A stretch of DNA of 60,000 nucleotides from the NCBI GenBank assembly GCA_914767715.1, contig OU612069.1, positions 4,590,001-4,650,000 of the forward strand, given 5' to 3'. This DNA is from Membranipora membranacea (Eukaryota > Bryozoa > Gymnolaemata > Cheilostomatida > Membraniporidae). Below, piece by piece: positions 1 through 11,559 of the stretch (its first letter is position 1; the number at the start of each line of letters is the position of its first letter). The notes below the pieces were generated by a model. That model saw nothing but the letters and a program-made list of their open reading frames with translations. It did not search any database and had not been told where the DNA came from. A program made the translations under genes and the position numbers.

Positions 1-29
1 TATGAACTGTAATGAGATCTATGACTCAT

Positions 30-190
30 TAAAACTGATTACAGCAACCTTACTAATACTGTTGCCTAGAGCTCAGTTTTAGATATAAATTCCTGTGCCA
101 GCATGAATACAAAATTTGGCACACCAACCTTCACTGTTTAATTTTGTCCTACGTGTTGGCATTACGATGAAAGAAAACTGTCAAACGCCC
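30..190. repeat. Diverged direct repeat, copy 1
   Basis: This stretch recurs in diverged form at about 1053-1205: both contain a TTAAAACT start, then CTGTTGCCTAGAG, then AAATTCCTG and a GGCAC block in the same order. The offset is about 1.02 kb. No coding sense is evident. It is probably an old dispersed or tandem repeat. Confidence 0.55.
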
Positions 191-431
191 ATGAAATTTG
201 ACCTTATCGACATGGTGTGCATATAATGCACTTCAAAAGCAGTGTAACACTGCCTTGCAAGCGGCAGCAAATCTCAAGCGTTTATATCAAGTGCTGGGGC
301 CAGTTTTGTGCTGCAATACCAACTAGCTATCGGAGTACTTGAGTGACCTCTCTACCACACCAGTCTAGCGTGTAGGCTACATTATTGTGACAGTATTCTG
401 TATAAAAAAGTATGAGCTTGTTGTTCGAACT

Positions 432-495
432 GCACCACTAGCACTGGCACTGGCACTGGCACTGGCCCTGGCACTGGCACTAGCACTTGTACTGG
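432..495. repeat. Imperfect hexanucleotide repeat (CACTGG)n
   Basis: About ten imperfect copies of CACTGG with CACTAG and CCCTGG variants. It grades into an ATAGCA/ATAACG-like tract up to about 522. Simple-sequence DNA, no function inferred. Confidence 0.8.
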
Positions 496-811
496 CAATA
501 GCAATAACGATAGCAATAGCACTAAGGACATGAACCCAATCTAGCCACCAGCTTTCTATTACTCATACAAATCCATCTTTGTGTAGCAGTAGGCCATCTA
601 GACAATATAAATTGGTGTTTAAGTTAAGGTTGTAGCTTGATACATTTTTGAGCACCATCGAGACAAGCACAATGTAGCGTTATAGTGTTATAGGCTCTAG
701 ATGTCATGTCAACCATTGGGAGAGTGTACTATTCATACTACTTCTGCATGAAGATAATAGTCGAGCAATATTGTAATATCAAGCGCCACAAAATAGGAAT
801 GAGGATGAAAA

Positions 812-862
812 CACTGTGCAACAATTAACTGTGCAACAATGCACTGTGCAACAATTATTGTC
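812..862. repeat. Short tandem repeat with CTGTGCAACAAT core
   Basis: Three closely spaced copies of ACTGTGCAACAAT, separated by a few bases. Small local duplication in noncoding DNA. Confidence 0.7.
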
Positions 863-1052
863 TCCTCAAAACCGTTTCACTGCAACCATACTTAATTATG
901 TGGTGGCCTATACAACATTTCCAATTGGTGTCAATTGTGGTTATTAATGGTGGAAGAGTAATCATCTATGATCTCCTATGTAAAAATAACAAGGAAGTTA
1001 TTTTGCTTGCTATCCAAGCTAGTTGTTATCCACTGTATGATGTGTGGCTATT

Positions 1053-1205
1053 TTAAAACTCACAGCAACAACACTAAACTGTTGCCTAGAGGTCATACTA
1101 ATCAATCTAAATTCCTGCGGTATCATGAATATAATAATTGGCACTGCACCCTTCCCTTTTCAGTTTTGTGGTTGATAATTGTCATAAAGACGAAAATTAA
1201 CTGTG
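1053..1205. repeat. Diverged direct repeat, copy 2
   Basis: Partner of 30-190 with shared blocks in the same order and many substitutions and small indels. A 171-codon open frame crosses it (968-1483) but the composition is that of translated AT-rich noncoding DNA, so I do not call a gene. Between 191 and 1052 I see only noncoding sequence, apart from the short tandem repeats listed separately. Confidence 0.5.
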
Positions 1206-1967
1206 AAATAACAAGGAAGAAGCAACGTAAGTTGATTACTGCAGTAGATGAATGCACTTTAATAATATTTTATCATCACTTGTCGACAAACACAAACCAA
1301 GGTTGTTTATCTTTTCACTTCCATTGCTTCAAGTCTTCCGACAATATGCAAATGTACTTTAGGGGTGATACCGTAATGCGTCGTGCCAGAAAATTCCTTC
1401 CGACCTCAGGAAGTTCCCCATCACATGAGAATGGAGATGTTTTTTCCTATATTGGATCTCAACGCTGCAGTGCTGGCTCGTGAAAAACTAACTAACTTGC
1501 AATCTAATCTTTGGTCTCCTACATTATTTAAAATTCAGTGCCGACAATGGTTATTGAGGTTGGTAGCGCCTTCAGCCATTCATGTTGTGTGAAAATGCCA
1601 CTCCGATGAAAAGCAGTCGAATCAAGATTATATTGGTCCGTATGAGTACAAATATTAATAAGCTCTGCTATGGGTCTTTGAATATTCCTGTTATAATGTA
1701 GAGTGACCACTGTCCTGGTGACAGCATTGGTAAGATAAGCTTACCTTGTACCTGTAGTCAGCAGACGGAAATGAAGGTAATACACGTAATCCTCTCTGTC
1801 TCTACCAGTAATATAAGTCTGTATCAGCTGTCAACATCCTATGATTTCTGATTTTCAAACTACCAGTACATATCTACACAGGGTATCCAGCTATGAGAAG
1901 TTAATGTCTGTTTTCTAGTGATGTAGATGGCTTGATTCTATATGATATAAACACAGAGTAACAGTAA

Positions 1968-4200
1968 ATATCCTTCCTCTGGCCTTGACTTGTTGTTATA
2001 CAATGGCAGGCGGTGCATTGTGTCTCTAATTCATCATCTCTGGCAACCTTTCAATTGCGCAATATGATGAGATATTAATGAACAAGCGCATACCAAGGGG
2101 CGTAAAGAAGTTACAAACCTCCCCTTGTTTGCAAACAGTTCATGATGAGACTAATATGCCTATGTTTGATTGTGTAATTTTCTATTGTGCATTGACAAGG
2201 ACTGCTCGCTCTATCAAGTATTGTCTCATTCAATGTGTTGAACGGTGGGTGAAACCAGTAATCTGTACTGTTGTTTTATTTTATATTACTACACCTGCTG
2301 CTTGTATCACTAGCCAAAACATTTGTGACAGACGTTAATCAAACATTGATACTGATATCAGTTTACATCGAAATCAGTCATGGAATAGAGACCCTACTGG
2401 AGCTATGTTAGCTGTTGTATAACAGAAGTCCCAAAGAGGATATTTTGGCTGTTAATTCAAAGCTATAGATATTATTCAATTGATACACTATGACAAACTT
2501 GTCTCAAAGGTGTGGTGGGGGGGACAAGTTAAGTTAGTTGGATTAAACAGGAAGTGAGTTTCAACCATAAGGCTAGTTTCGGGAGGGCTGGTAGTAGCAT
2601 TGGCAAAGTGGTTGATAAAGAAATGCTACTACCAGCTCTCCAAACACCGTTCAAGCTGATGTTATGCTCATGTGTTGTGCTTGATTTGCTGTCAGTATAT
2701 TGTTTGAGTTAGCGATCTAACACCCAGGCTCAGCTCAGGTACCCTGTGTCAGGGTGGTTACCCTGTAAACTCCTCCCACATTGTAAGGCAAAGGATATGG
2801 TTAAATATATCTAGGGCTACACATCCTTGCCATTGCAAACCTTCCATCATGTAACTAGAAACAAACGATGTTAGAATAGGTTTGGATTTGGTATTTTTTG
2901 CGGTGACAGAGTTGTAATATAATGCCTTTATAATGGTAATATTTTATTTTCTTGTCAAAATCACAAGAGACGGCAGGTTAATGCATATTTCAAGAGAACT
3001 CAAACGCTAGCTATTGCTAATGGTAATCATATCATTAGGAAAGTCACTATTGGGAAGGATGGGGAGGCAGGGTGGCAATTGTAATGTTATTTGAGACCGG
3101 TTTTAGAGGTGGAAGGCTGGCTAAACAGATAAAAACTCATTTTGTGTGTGGATGGTGTGACGGCGAGATGGAGCACTCTGTTAGCACGCTTGCCGCTCAC
3201 TGCCAACGGTCGGTGCGACAGTAGATTTTAGTTTTGAGCCCTGTTAGGAGGTATTTTCAGGTCGATCGTTCTATATCAGCTCCCTGTAATCTCGGTGTCT
3301 CTCTCCTGACTCGATGCATGTTGATGAGGTGTAGAATACTTACAGAAATGAGATTAGCTGGCCGTTTCTATGTAATGCAACTGATTAGATGTCATGATGA
3401 TCTGATAGCTCTGTTTTCATATAAGTAATACAATACCAAATACATCAAGGTCGACCTGTAAGATGTTGGTTAAGTCTTTTTCTTCAGCCCGACATACCAA
3501 CTGGAATGCAGAGCAAACAGAATATACTTTTATTTGGCCATTGATGGTATTTCCAACTGAACTGAAATATATAATTATTCTAATTTATCTTCCTAATTTG
3601 GTAAACCACTTTATGTGAGGTGATGTACGCTGTAAGTTGATGATTTCAATGGAATAGAAAGCAGGTGAAGAATCAAGGGCAATGCCTCAGGCGGAGGACA
3701 CCTTCATTTAGATTGTTGTCGAATGTTTCTAAATTTATTTTTTTCATAGTTACAAATTAGAGAGAGTGTTGTTGGCTGTGACAAAATAGTGGCTATCTAA
3801 AACACCACCCAATGATGCACTCCAGGCCTAAATAAAACAATATAATAAATAAAGTATGTCTATTGGTAATGGTAAGTGGTAAGTGGAGGACAGGAAACTT
3901 CAGTGTATAACATTTACATAGAATTGTGAAGGTCATGACGTCATTCAAGCTCCACCAAACTTGATATCCCAAACAGTATGGGGCAAGAGGTAAGCAGATT
4001 CCTGTCTTGTCACAATTGGGTGATTGCAGACTGGATCAGTCTCATCGTTACTGTAAGTATAACGCAATATTGGAGCATCCAGATATCTGGCCTTCAATTT
4101 TTTAGTTGTAGCCCCGTGCTCAAAAAGAGGAAGTCCGAAAAGAGACTGTGATATATTTGGGTTTGATGGATTTCTCCGTTGAGTTAAAAAGATAATTTGC
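1968..4200. repeat. 2.2-kb tandem duplication, copy 1
   Basis: The sequence beginning near the CTGGCCTTGACTTGTTG motif at about 1977 recurs from about 4213 at an offset of about 2.235 kb, and the two copies stay alignable along their whole length with scattered substitutions and indels. Shared landmarks include the ATGAACAAGCGCATACC block (2078 and 4332), the GCGGTGACAGAGTTG block (2899 and 5195) and the terminal exon on the minus strand. No other coding sequence is convincing inside; most of the unit looks noncoding. Confidence 0.85.
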
Positions 4201-4265
4201 CCAATATATCCTTCTTCTGGCCTTGACTTGTTGCTATACAATGGCAGGCGTGCAGATATTAACAC
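3945..4265 (-). CDS. Terminal exon of an unrecognised gene (duplicate copy 1)
   Basis: The frame is open for 106 codons and ends in TGA at 3945-3947. The last 60 or so residues look like real protein: PLFEHGATTKKLKARYLDAP, then a TDPVCNHPIVTRQ stretch and a final TVWDIKFGGA. I do not recognise the family. The same end is present in the downstream copy (6239 onward), with the stop codon conserved, which argues for a true gene end rather than chance. The open frame upstream of about 4190 crosses the duplication junction, so the real exon start lies to its left on the plus coordinates, probably near 4150-4190. No partner exons were identified. It could be a relic of a repeated gene or a mobile element. 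Confidence 0.4.
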   Translation of the reverse strand: MLISARLPLYSNKSRPEEGYIGQIIFLTQRRNPSNPNISQSLFGLPLFEHGATTKKLKARYLDAPILRYTYSNDETDPVCNHPIVTRQESAYLLPHTVWDIKFGGA

Positions 4266-6495
4266 TGCATTGTGTCTCTAATTCATCATCTCTGGCGACC
4301 TCTGAATTGCCCAATAAATGATGAAATATAAATGAACAAGCGCATACCAAGGGGCGTAAAGAAATTACAAACCTCCCCTTGTTTGCAAACAGTTCATGAT
4401 GAGATTAATATGTCTATGTTTGATTGTGTAATTCTCTATTGTGCATTGACAAGGCCTGCTCTATCAAGTATTGTCTCATTCATTATGTTGTACGGTGAGT
4501 GCAACCAGTAATCTGTACTGATGTTTTCTTTTAAAATACTACACCTGTTGCTTGTATCAATAGCCAAAACATTTGTGACAGATGTCAATCAACCATTGAT
4601 ATTGTTGATATCGGTTTACATCGAAATCAGTCATGGAATACAGACCCTACTGGATCTGAGCCAAATTATGTTAGTTGTTGTATAACAATGCGGATATTTT
4701 GGCTGTAAATTCAAAGCTACAGATATTATTCAATTGATATGCTATGACAAACTTGTCTCAATGATGTAGTGGAGGGGAAAGTCAAGTTTTAATGTCAAGT
4801 TAGTTGGATTAAACAGGAAGTGAGTTTTAACCATGAGGCTAGTTTTAGGACTTAAAAGGTGTCGAGAGAGCCGGTAGTAGCATTGGCATTGGCATTGGCA
4901 TTGGCAAAGTGGCTGATTTTGAAATGCTACCACCAGCACTCCCGACATCATTTAAGCGCTGATCATGTGTTGTGCTTGATTCACTGCCAGTATTTTGTCT
5001 GAGTGAGCGATTTAACAACCAGGCTCAGCTCAGGTGCCTGTGTCAGGATGGTTACCCTGTACAATCCTCCACCATTATCAGGCAAATGATATTGTTAAAT
5101 ATGTCTTGGGCTACACATCCTTGCCATTGCAAACCTTCCATCATGTAACTAAAATAAAACGGTGTTGAAATAGGTTTGATTTTGGTATTTTTTGCGGTGA
5201 CAGAGTTGTAATAAAATGCCTTTATAATGGTAATATTTTATTTTCATGTCAAAATCGCAGGAGGAGGCAGTTTAATGCATATTCAAGAGAACTCAAATGC
5301 TAAATATTGGTAATCACATTTTTAATAAAATCACTCCTGGGAATGATGGACAGGGAGGGTGGCAATTGTAATGTTATTTGAGACCGATTTTAGAGGTGGA
5401 AGGCTGGCTAAACAGAAAAAAACTAATTTTGTGTGTGGATGGTGTCACTACGAGATGGAGCGCTCTGTTAGCATGCTTACAGCACACTGCCAGCGGTTGG
5501 TGCCACAGGAGCTTTTAGTTTTGAGTCGTGTTAGGAGATCTTTTCAGGTCGATTGTTTCATATCCAGCCCCTGTATCCTCGGTGTCTCTCTCCTGACTCG
5601 AAGATCACATACTGGCAAGATGCGTGCAGAATACTCACAGAATAAGATTAGCTGGCCGTTTCTATGTAATGCAACCAATTAGATGTCATGATGATCTTAT
5701 AGCTCTGTTTTAATATAAGCATTACAATACCAAATACATGGAGGTCGACCTGTAAGATGTTGGGTAAGTCTTTTTCCTAAGCCTGACAGGACAACTGGAA
5801 TGCAGAGCAACCAGTAATACTTTTATTTGGCCATTGTTTGTATTTCGAATTCAACTGAAATATATACTATTCTAATTTATCTCCCTTATTTGGTAAACCA
5901 CTATGTGAGATGATATACGCTTAAGTCGATGATTTCAGTTGAATAGAGAGCAGGTGAAGAATCAAGAGCGATGCCTCTGACGGAAGACACCTTCATTTAG
6001 ATTGCTGTCGAGTGTTTCTAAATTTGTTTTTTTCATATTTACAAATTAGAGAGAGTGTTGCTGGCTGTGACAAAGTAGTGGCTATCTAAAGCACCACCCA
6101 CCCAATGATGCACTCCAGGCCTATATAAACCAATATAATAAATTAATTATGTCTATTGGTAATGTTAAGTGGTAAGTGTAATACAGGAAACTTCAGTGTA
6201 TAACATTTACATAGAATTGTGAAGGTCATGAACCTCATTCAAGCTCCACCAAACTTGATATCCCAAACAGTATGGGGTAAGAGGTAAGCAGATTCCTGTC
6301 TTGGCACAATTGGGTGATTGCAGACTGGATCAGTCTCATCGTTACTGTACGTATAATGAGATATTGGAGCATCCAGACATATGGCCTTCAATTTTTTAGT
6401 TGTAACCCAGTGCTCAAAAAGAGGACAAGTCCGAAAAGAAACTGTGATGCATTATTGTGTTTGAAGGATTTCTTCGTTGAGGTAAAAAGATAATT
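4204..6495. repeat. 2.2-kb tandem duplication, copy 2
   Basis: Second copy of the unit at 1968-4200, head to tail. The junction lies at about 4195-4210, where the end of copy 1 runs into the CTTCTGGCCTTGACTTG start of copy 2. Copy 2 diverges from copy 1 after about 6497. It contains a four-copy GCATTG tract at 4881-4906 that copy 1 lacks, so the two have drifted independently. Confidence 0.85.
6239..6470 (-). pseudogene. Frameshifted duplicate of the terminal exon
   Basis: Copy of the exon at 3945-4265 inside the second half of the tandem duplication. The stop and the last 50 or so residues are kept, but a two-base insertion (GGACTTGTCC where copy 1 has GGACTTCC, near 6430) shifts the frame, and several conserved residues have changed (ARYLDAP has become AICLDAP in the equivalent frame). 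This copy looks non-functional or unconstrained. Confidence 0.45.
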
Positions 6496-8270
6496 TGTGA
6501 GTTATTATAATTTATATATGATGTGTGTTATGAAAATTTCTAAGTTCAAGATTCTTACAACCAGATTATCTATGCAGTCACACCTGACATCACCAAAAAG
6601 TGATTTAAGTGAAAGCGGTATATTTTGTATATATTCTGCTATCACCAATTCCAAATTAGGCCATCAAAGAATGGAGGTGTTGATATCTGTAGTAAACCAA
6701 ACCCTCTTATATATTTATGATAGAATAACCACGAACGGCAACAACCTGAGAGTTGCTGTAGAGAATATATGGAAGGTAATAGCAGTAGAACTTGGAAATA
6801 GAGCTTATCCTGACATGACATCAATAGTATGGCATCTGAAAATCAATTTTGCAATAGACCAAAATGACATTTGGTAAAGATCAAGATGGAGAGCACATTC
6901 AACATGGCCTTTGTTTGCCCTTAAAATCTTTTCGGTCAATCTAGGCACCTGACCCATAACCCAATTTAAATCAACAGACTGACTGTTTCGTACAATTAAT
7001 ATGGCTGTCTAGTAGTGAGATCGGTCGATCCTCCGATACTGGGCGTCGACCTGTAATAAAGTCGCTGTGTATAGTCACAGCTTCATTGCTGAGAAGAACA
7101 TACAGAGTTTAAAAAACCAGCTAGCCATGTACTTGTGATTAAGAGGTCGGATTTGCGTTTGAAATTGGCTTATTTTTATAGGAAAAACAAAATTGAGTCC
7201 ACTGACTGCCAGTGAGTTTTCTTGCAAGCGACCAACATGGTGTCACATGAACAATTTCCCGAAAAATAGCAATATTTACTGAAATTTCATGCTTAAGGTA
7301 GAGCCACGTGGGTCAGCATATATGTATTGACTTTCTATATGCTGTTGGAAAGCTCTCGAGACAAGGAATTGTGAATCCAAATTAAGGTATAGCTGCTTCA
7401 TTTGACCTTGCGCTATTCACCAAAGCAATGACATTTCGTGTCAATAGTTCGGGTGATTGAAGCAATATGGTGGTGGTATGGTGGAGATTGATGGCCTGAA
7501 TCTGCAGTTACAGGCGAATTCGTCTTACTACAAGATGAGACAAATCGAGGAATTCTATTGATGAGAAGAATCACAAAATCTCGACTGAAAATACAATTTT
7601 CTACAACCCTTGAATATCGATGTCTGTCTATAACATAGTATAAGTGCTCACACTCTGTCAGGGTAGCTGAAAGTGAAACTCAAGGGCAGACTTTCAGCAC
7701 TTTAACTTTGCCATTACTTAACTAACACCTACAGCATAAACACACCTATTATGTCAAAATACCAAAGCTGATAATATACATTGAGGGCTGGAAGTGTTTG
7801 AATGAGATGCTCGTCAACACACAGGGGTGGCTTCACGTTGTGGGGCCGGCCATGAGGAGGTTGCACTAGAGAACGCCTCAAAATAGCGCTTGACTCAAGG
7901 TTTCTAGCTGGAGAACTGTGTATAGAGCAGTGGTATGTGGACTGCTGTAAGTATGTTGTATGTATGAATGAGAATACAACGTAAACAGCAGTCATACAGG
8001 TCAAGTCAAAACCTCATGCTGCATAAGAGTGTTAATACCATGACCATGGAAAGAAAACTCCTGAAAACATCTATAAAGAATAAAATTGCATTTATCAAAA
8101 AATTTGCAGAATAGTAAAAACGCTGAACCTATGATTGCAAAACTGAATTGAGCTCGACATCCAAGCGACCACAATACTCTAATCGCTTAAAAAGTGTTTA
8201 ACCCATATGATATTTCTATGTCAAAACTGGAATATATAATAAGAGTATTATATAATAACATTTTGTCTTC
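6496..8270. other. Gene-poor stretch
   Basis: Contains an open frame of 126 codons (6497-6877, plus) with no recognisable domain and AT-driven composition. No exon with good splice sites or protein sense was found in the rest. The part left of 8271 is likely the 3' flank or 3' UTR of the minus-strand gene that ends at 8271. Confidence 0.4.
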
Positions 8271-9469
8271 TTACACGCCGGGAACCTCAGGTTCGGACAA
8301 AATATCACATAATCTATCAGTGATTGTCTTAACTTCTGCCATCGCCCCGTTCCCTTTATCTCCACAGGCTAACAGTTTGGATACAGTGGGGATCTCTGTG
8401 TACCCCCAACTTATAAGAGTGTCTATATGAGGTTTTGTTATTGGGTGCTCCAGCATACGAGTGTCCATAGCTGCAGCAAACAGGAGAGGCTTGCTAATAT
8501 CCCACGCTCTCACAGTACAGGTCTATAAACACAAAAGAACTAAAAAATAAAATTGACATTTTATTAGGATTTCATATTGAGCCACAGACTTCAAATATTT
8601 AATATTGTAGCCTGAAAATCTACCTGAACAATTGGATTGAATTTGCAGTCTGTTGTGCAAGCTATTAAAAGGAATACAGGATCGTTTGTAGACATGTAGA
8701 CAGAGATAAGATGGAGATTGAATCCCTGTTGACTATGAAAGACTAAAAGAACTTTCTATGAATGCAATTTGAACGGAAACGCAAGGCTATAAAAATTAAG
8801 ATCTACCCATGTTGCACATGATAGCAAAAAGCATGCTCTTCTTAATGATTGTCATGGAAATAAGATGCTAAAAACAGACTATGTCAAGAGGTCCACTCCA
8901 GCTGACGACACATAATACTTTTCTATGGATTTACAAAGTAATCTCCATCGTGAAATGGGAGTTGTGTGCTATGCATTAGAGAGTGGACAACTACAAAAAA
9001 ATCCATCATTTCTTAAACAAAATTAAATGAGAAATATAAAGATACATGAAGGGTGCAATCTGGTTTTGAATTTACGTTGTTTATTCCTAAAACATTAAAT
9101 TTCCCCGTACCTTGTATAACATCTCGAGACCACCCGACAGGCAATATTACTTCAATTAAGCTTTGGTTGTTTCTCTACAAACAAACAAATCCTCAAGGCG
9201 ACAGAGGTTCGAACTAACAAACTTTATGATTTTCACAAGAACACTTACTACAACTTTGTGAATATTATCGCCCAGTGGTATATTAGGGGTGGAGGAGACT
9301 GTGAGGTATTGAGGGGTTCGGGGTAGATTCTGGGGCCCGAAAAGTTACACTCACCAGTAGATTGTCACAGAGGCCATTGGCTATCTTTGCTCAGGGGAGC
9401 TATCAACATTACATCCGCCCATTTACCGAGTTCTATGTGCAGAACATCATCACCAAGTTTACTCCAGGC
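8271..9469 (-). pseudogene. PPCDC: Phosphopantothenoylcysteine decarboxylase (PPCDC), two exons, upstream exon damaged
   Basis: Two minus-strand exons of the flavoprotein that decarboxylates 4'-phosphopantothenoylcysteine in coenzyme A synthesis (cytosolic HFCD family). The last exon, 8522 to 8271, is intact for 83 residues: TCTVRAWDISKPLLFAAAMD, then LEHPIT, GYTEIPTVSKLLACGDKG and GAMAEV, matching the C-terminal half of animal PPCDC, ending in TAA. The exon before it, 9469 to 9355, reads AWSKLGDDVLHIELGKWADV and LIAPLS, then loses frame; the end of the exon in another frame gives KIANGLCDNLL. The exon is 115 nt where phase 0 to phase 0 needs a multiple of three; a 14-nt deletion explains both the shift and the missing residues, which include the family's Ala-Asn-Thr motif. 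Splice sites at 9355 (gtgagt) and 8522 (ag) are good. The N-terminal exons (flavin-binding GVTGS region) were not found in the window. A pseudogene or a decayed allele is likeliest; an assembly error is possible. Confidence 0.82.
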
Positions 9470-10440
9470 CTGCAAAATTTATAAATATCAGTAGCTGCCA
9501 GCTGAATATCTAATTTCATTCATATGTGGAACTTTACATCTCCGGAAATTGCGGTGTGGAGCCTGGGTGCAAAGTTGACGTGCACAAATTTCTATCTGGT
9601 TGTATTTATTCAGTCTCAACTCTGTGATCTATATACAGACAAATAACCAAAATAATTAAACTGTAAATGATCATTGCAGTTGAAAGAATCTTACACATAG
9701 AATCAAACCTTGACAGAACACATGTCGTAAAGTCACCAACAACTAAATGCCTCACTTTTGCTGTGCTGTCCAGTCTATAGTCTTACATTGTCAGTCAGGT
9801 CAGATTCTGTTAAAGTAATGATGTTGAGCACAAGGATTAATTGGTATACTATCGCATGTATATCTCTGATCCATGGAGAGTGAAGTAATTCATTTAGCAT
9901 GAGTACCATGACAAGAAATTTGGTGTGACAACCCAAGTGCAATTTTACAAATTGGGGGCAAGTACATGCTAGGAAGTCATACTAAATTGACTCTAACACC
10001 ACAGATTATTGACAGCATTTTTATTGAACGAGGCACATCTTTATGCACCACATTAATTGCACCATTTTTCAATTCCAATTTCACGGATCCTTCATGGATT
10101 AGAATAAAACCTGTGATCCTGTGATACTATAAGTAATCTCTCACATCTCGTGTAAATTAATCAAGAAGCCTTGTAGCCCAGAACAAGTATCATGACAAGA
10201 AATTTGGTGTGACAACCCAAGTTCAATTTTACAAATAAGGGGCAAGTACATGTTAGGTAGTCATACTAAATAGACTCTAACACCACAGATGTTTCAAATA
10301 AAGATACTTGCAGAATCATGAGATATTGCTGTAAATTTCCTAAAGTGAATTTTGTTTGTATGTTTCTAGCATGATTTGTAAGTAATTTCATCATATAGTT
10401 AGATTGTATGTATGAGTTCCAAATAACTTTAAATTATTCA
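9470..10440. other. No gene seen; contains a 107-bp duplicated block
   Basis: The upstream exons expected for the decarboxylase gene are not visible here. The only structure is a direct repeat: 9906-10008 and 10188-10290 share ATGACAAGAAATTTGGTGTG and the text that follows, with few differences, at an offset of about 282 bp. Confidence 0.6.
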
Positions 10441-10443
10441 ATA

Positions 10444-11559
10444 GAGAATTTCATGGTCTCAGTGTTGCACAATAGAGACCTTCATGGTCTCAGTGTTGCA
10501 CAATAGAGACCTTCATGGTCTCAGTGTTGCACAATAGAGACCTTCATGGTCTCAGTGTTGCACAATAGAGACCTTCATGGTCTCAGTGTTGCACAATAGA
10601 GACCTTCATGGTCTCAGTGTTGCACAATAGAGACCTTCATGGTCTCAGTGTTGCACAATAGAGACCTTCATGGTCTCAGTGTTGCACAATAGAGACCTTC
10701 ATGGTCTCAGTGTTGCACAATAGAGACCTTCATGGTCTCAGTGTTGCACAATAGAGACCTTCATGGTCTCAGTGTTGCACAATAGAGACCTTCATGGTCT
10801 CAGTGTTGCACAATAGAGACCTTCATGGTCTCAGTGTTGCACAATAGAGACCTTCATGGTCTCAGTGTTGCACAATAGAGACCTTCATGGTCTCAGTGTT
10901 GCACAATAGAGACCTTCATGGTCTCAGTGTTGCACAATAGAGACCTTCATGGTCTCAGTGTTGCACAATAGAGACCTTCATGGTCTCAGTGTTGCACAAT
11001 AGAGACCTTCATGGTCTCAGTGTTGCACAATAGAGACCTTCATGGTCTCAGTGTTGCACAATAGAGACCTTCATGGTCTCAGTGTTGCACAATAGAGACC
11101 TTCATGGTCTCAGTGTTGCACAATAGAGACCTTCATGGTCTCAGTGTTGCACAATAGAGACCTTCATGGTCTCAGTGTTGCACAATAGAGACCTTCATGG
11201 TCTCAGTGTTGCACAATAGAGACCTTCATGGTCTCAGTGTTGCACAATAGAGACCTTCATGGTCTCAGTGTTGCACAATAGAGACCTTCATGGTCTCAGT
11301 GTTGCACAATAGAGACCTTCATGGTCTCAGTGTTGCACAATAGAGACCTTCATGGTCTCAGTGTTGCACAATAGAGACCTTCATGGTCTCAGTGTTGCAC
11401 AATAGAGACCTTCATGGTCTCAGTGTTGCACAATAGAGACCTTCATGGTCTCAGTGTTGCACAATAGAGACCTTCATAGTCTCAGTGTTGCACAATAGAG
11501 ACCTTCATGGTCTCAGTGTTGCACAATAGAGAATTTCATAGTCTCAGTGTTGCACAATA
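10444..11559. repeat. 36-unit minisatellite, 31-bp unit with a perfect palindrome
   Basis: Head-to-tail array of a 31-bp unit without spacers. Each unit begins with GAGACC, TTCAT, GGTCTC, a 6-bp inverted repeat around a 5-nt loop, followed by AGTGTTGCACAATA. By position the array holds exactly 36 periods ((11529-10444)/31 = 35, plus the last unit). Units 2-33 appear identical. The first unit (10444) carries GAATTT instead of GACCTT, the 34th (11467) and the last (11529) carry ATAGTCTC instead of ATGGTCTC, and the last also has GAATTT. Divergence confined to the edges with identical interior units indicates recent homogenisation or expansion. The unit length is not a multiple of three and all frames contain stops quickly, so it is not coding. 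Confidence 0.97.

Noticed and set aside
30-1205. Terminal repeats of an LTR element
   Set aside because: Repeats are diverged, about 1 kb apart, and lack TG-CA ends and an internal coding region.
968-1483. 171-codon gene
   Set aside because: Composition of AT-rich noncoding DNA, overlaps a diverged repeat, and has no domain.
10444-11559. CRISPR array
   Set aside because: The palindromic units are directly joined without any spacer; this is a minisatellite.
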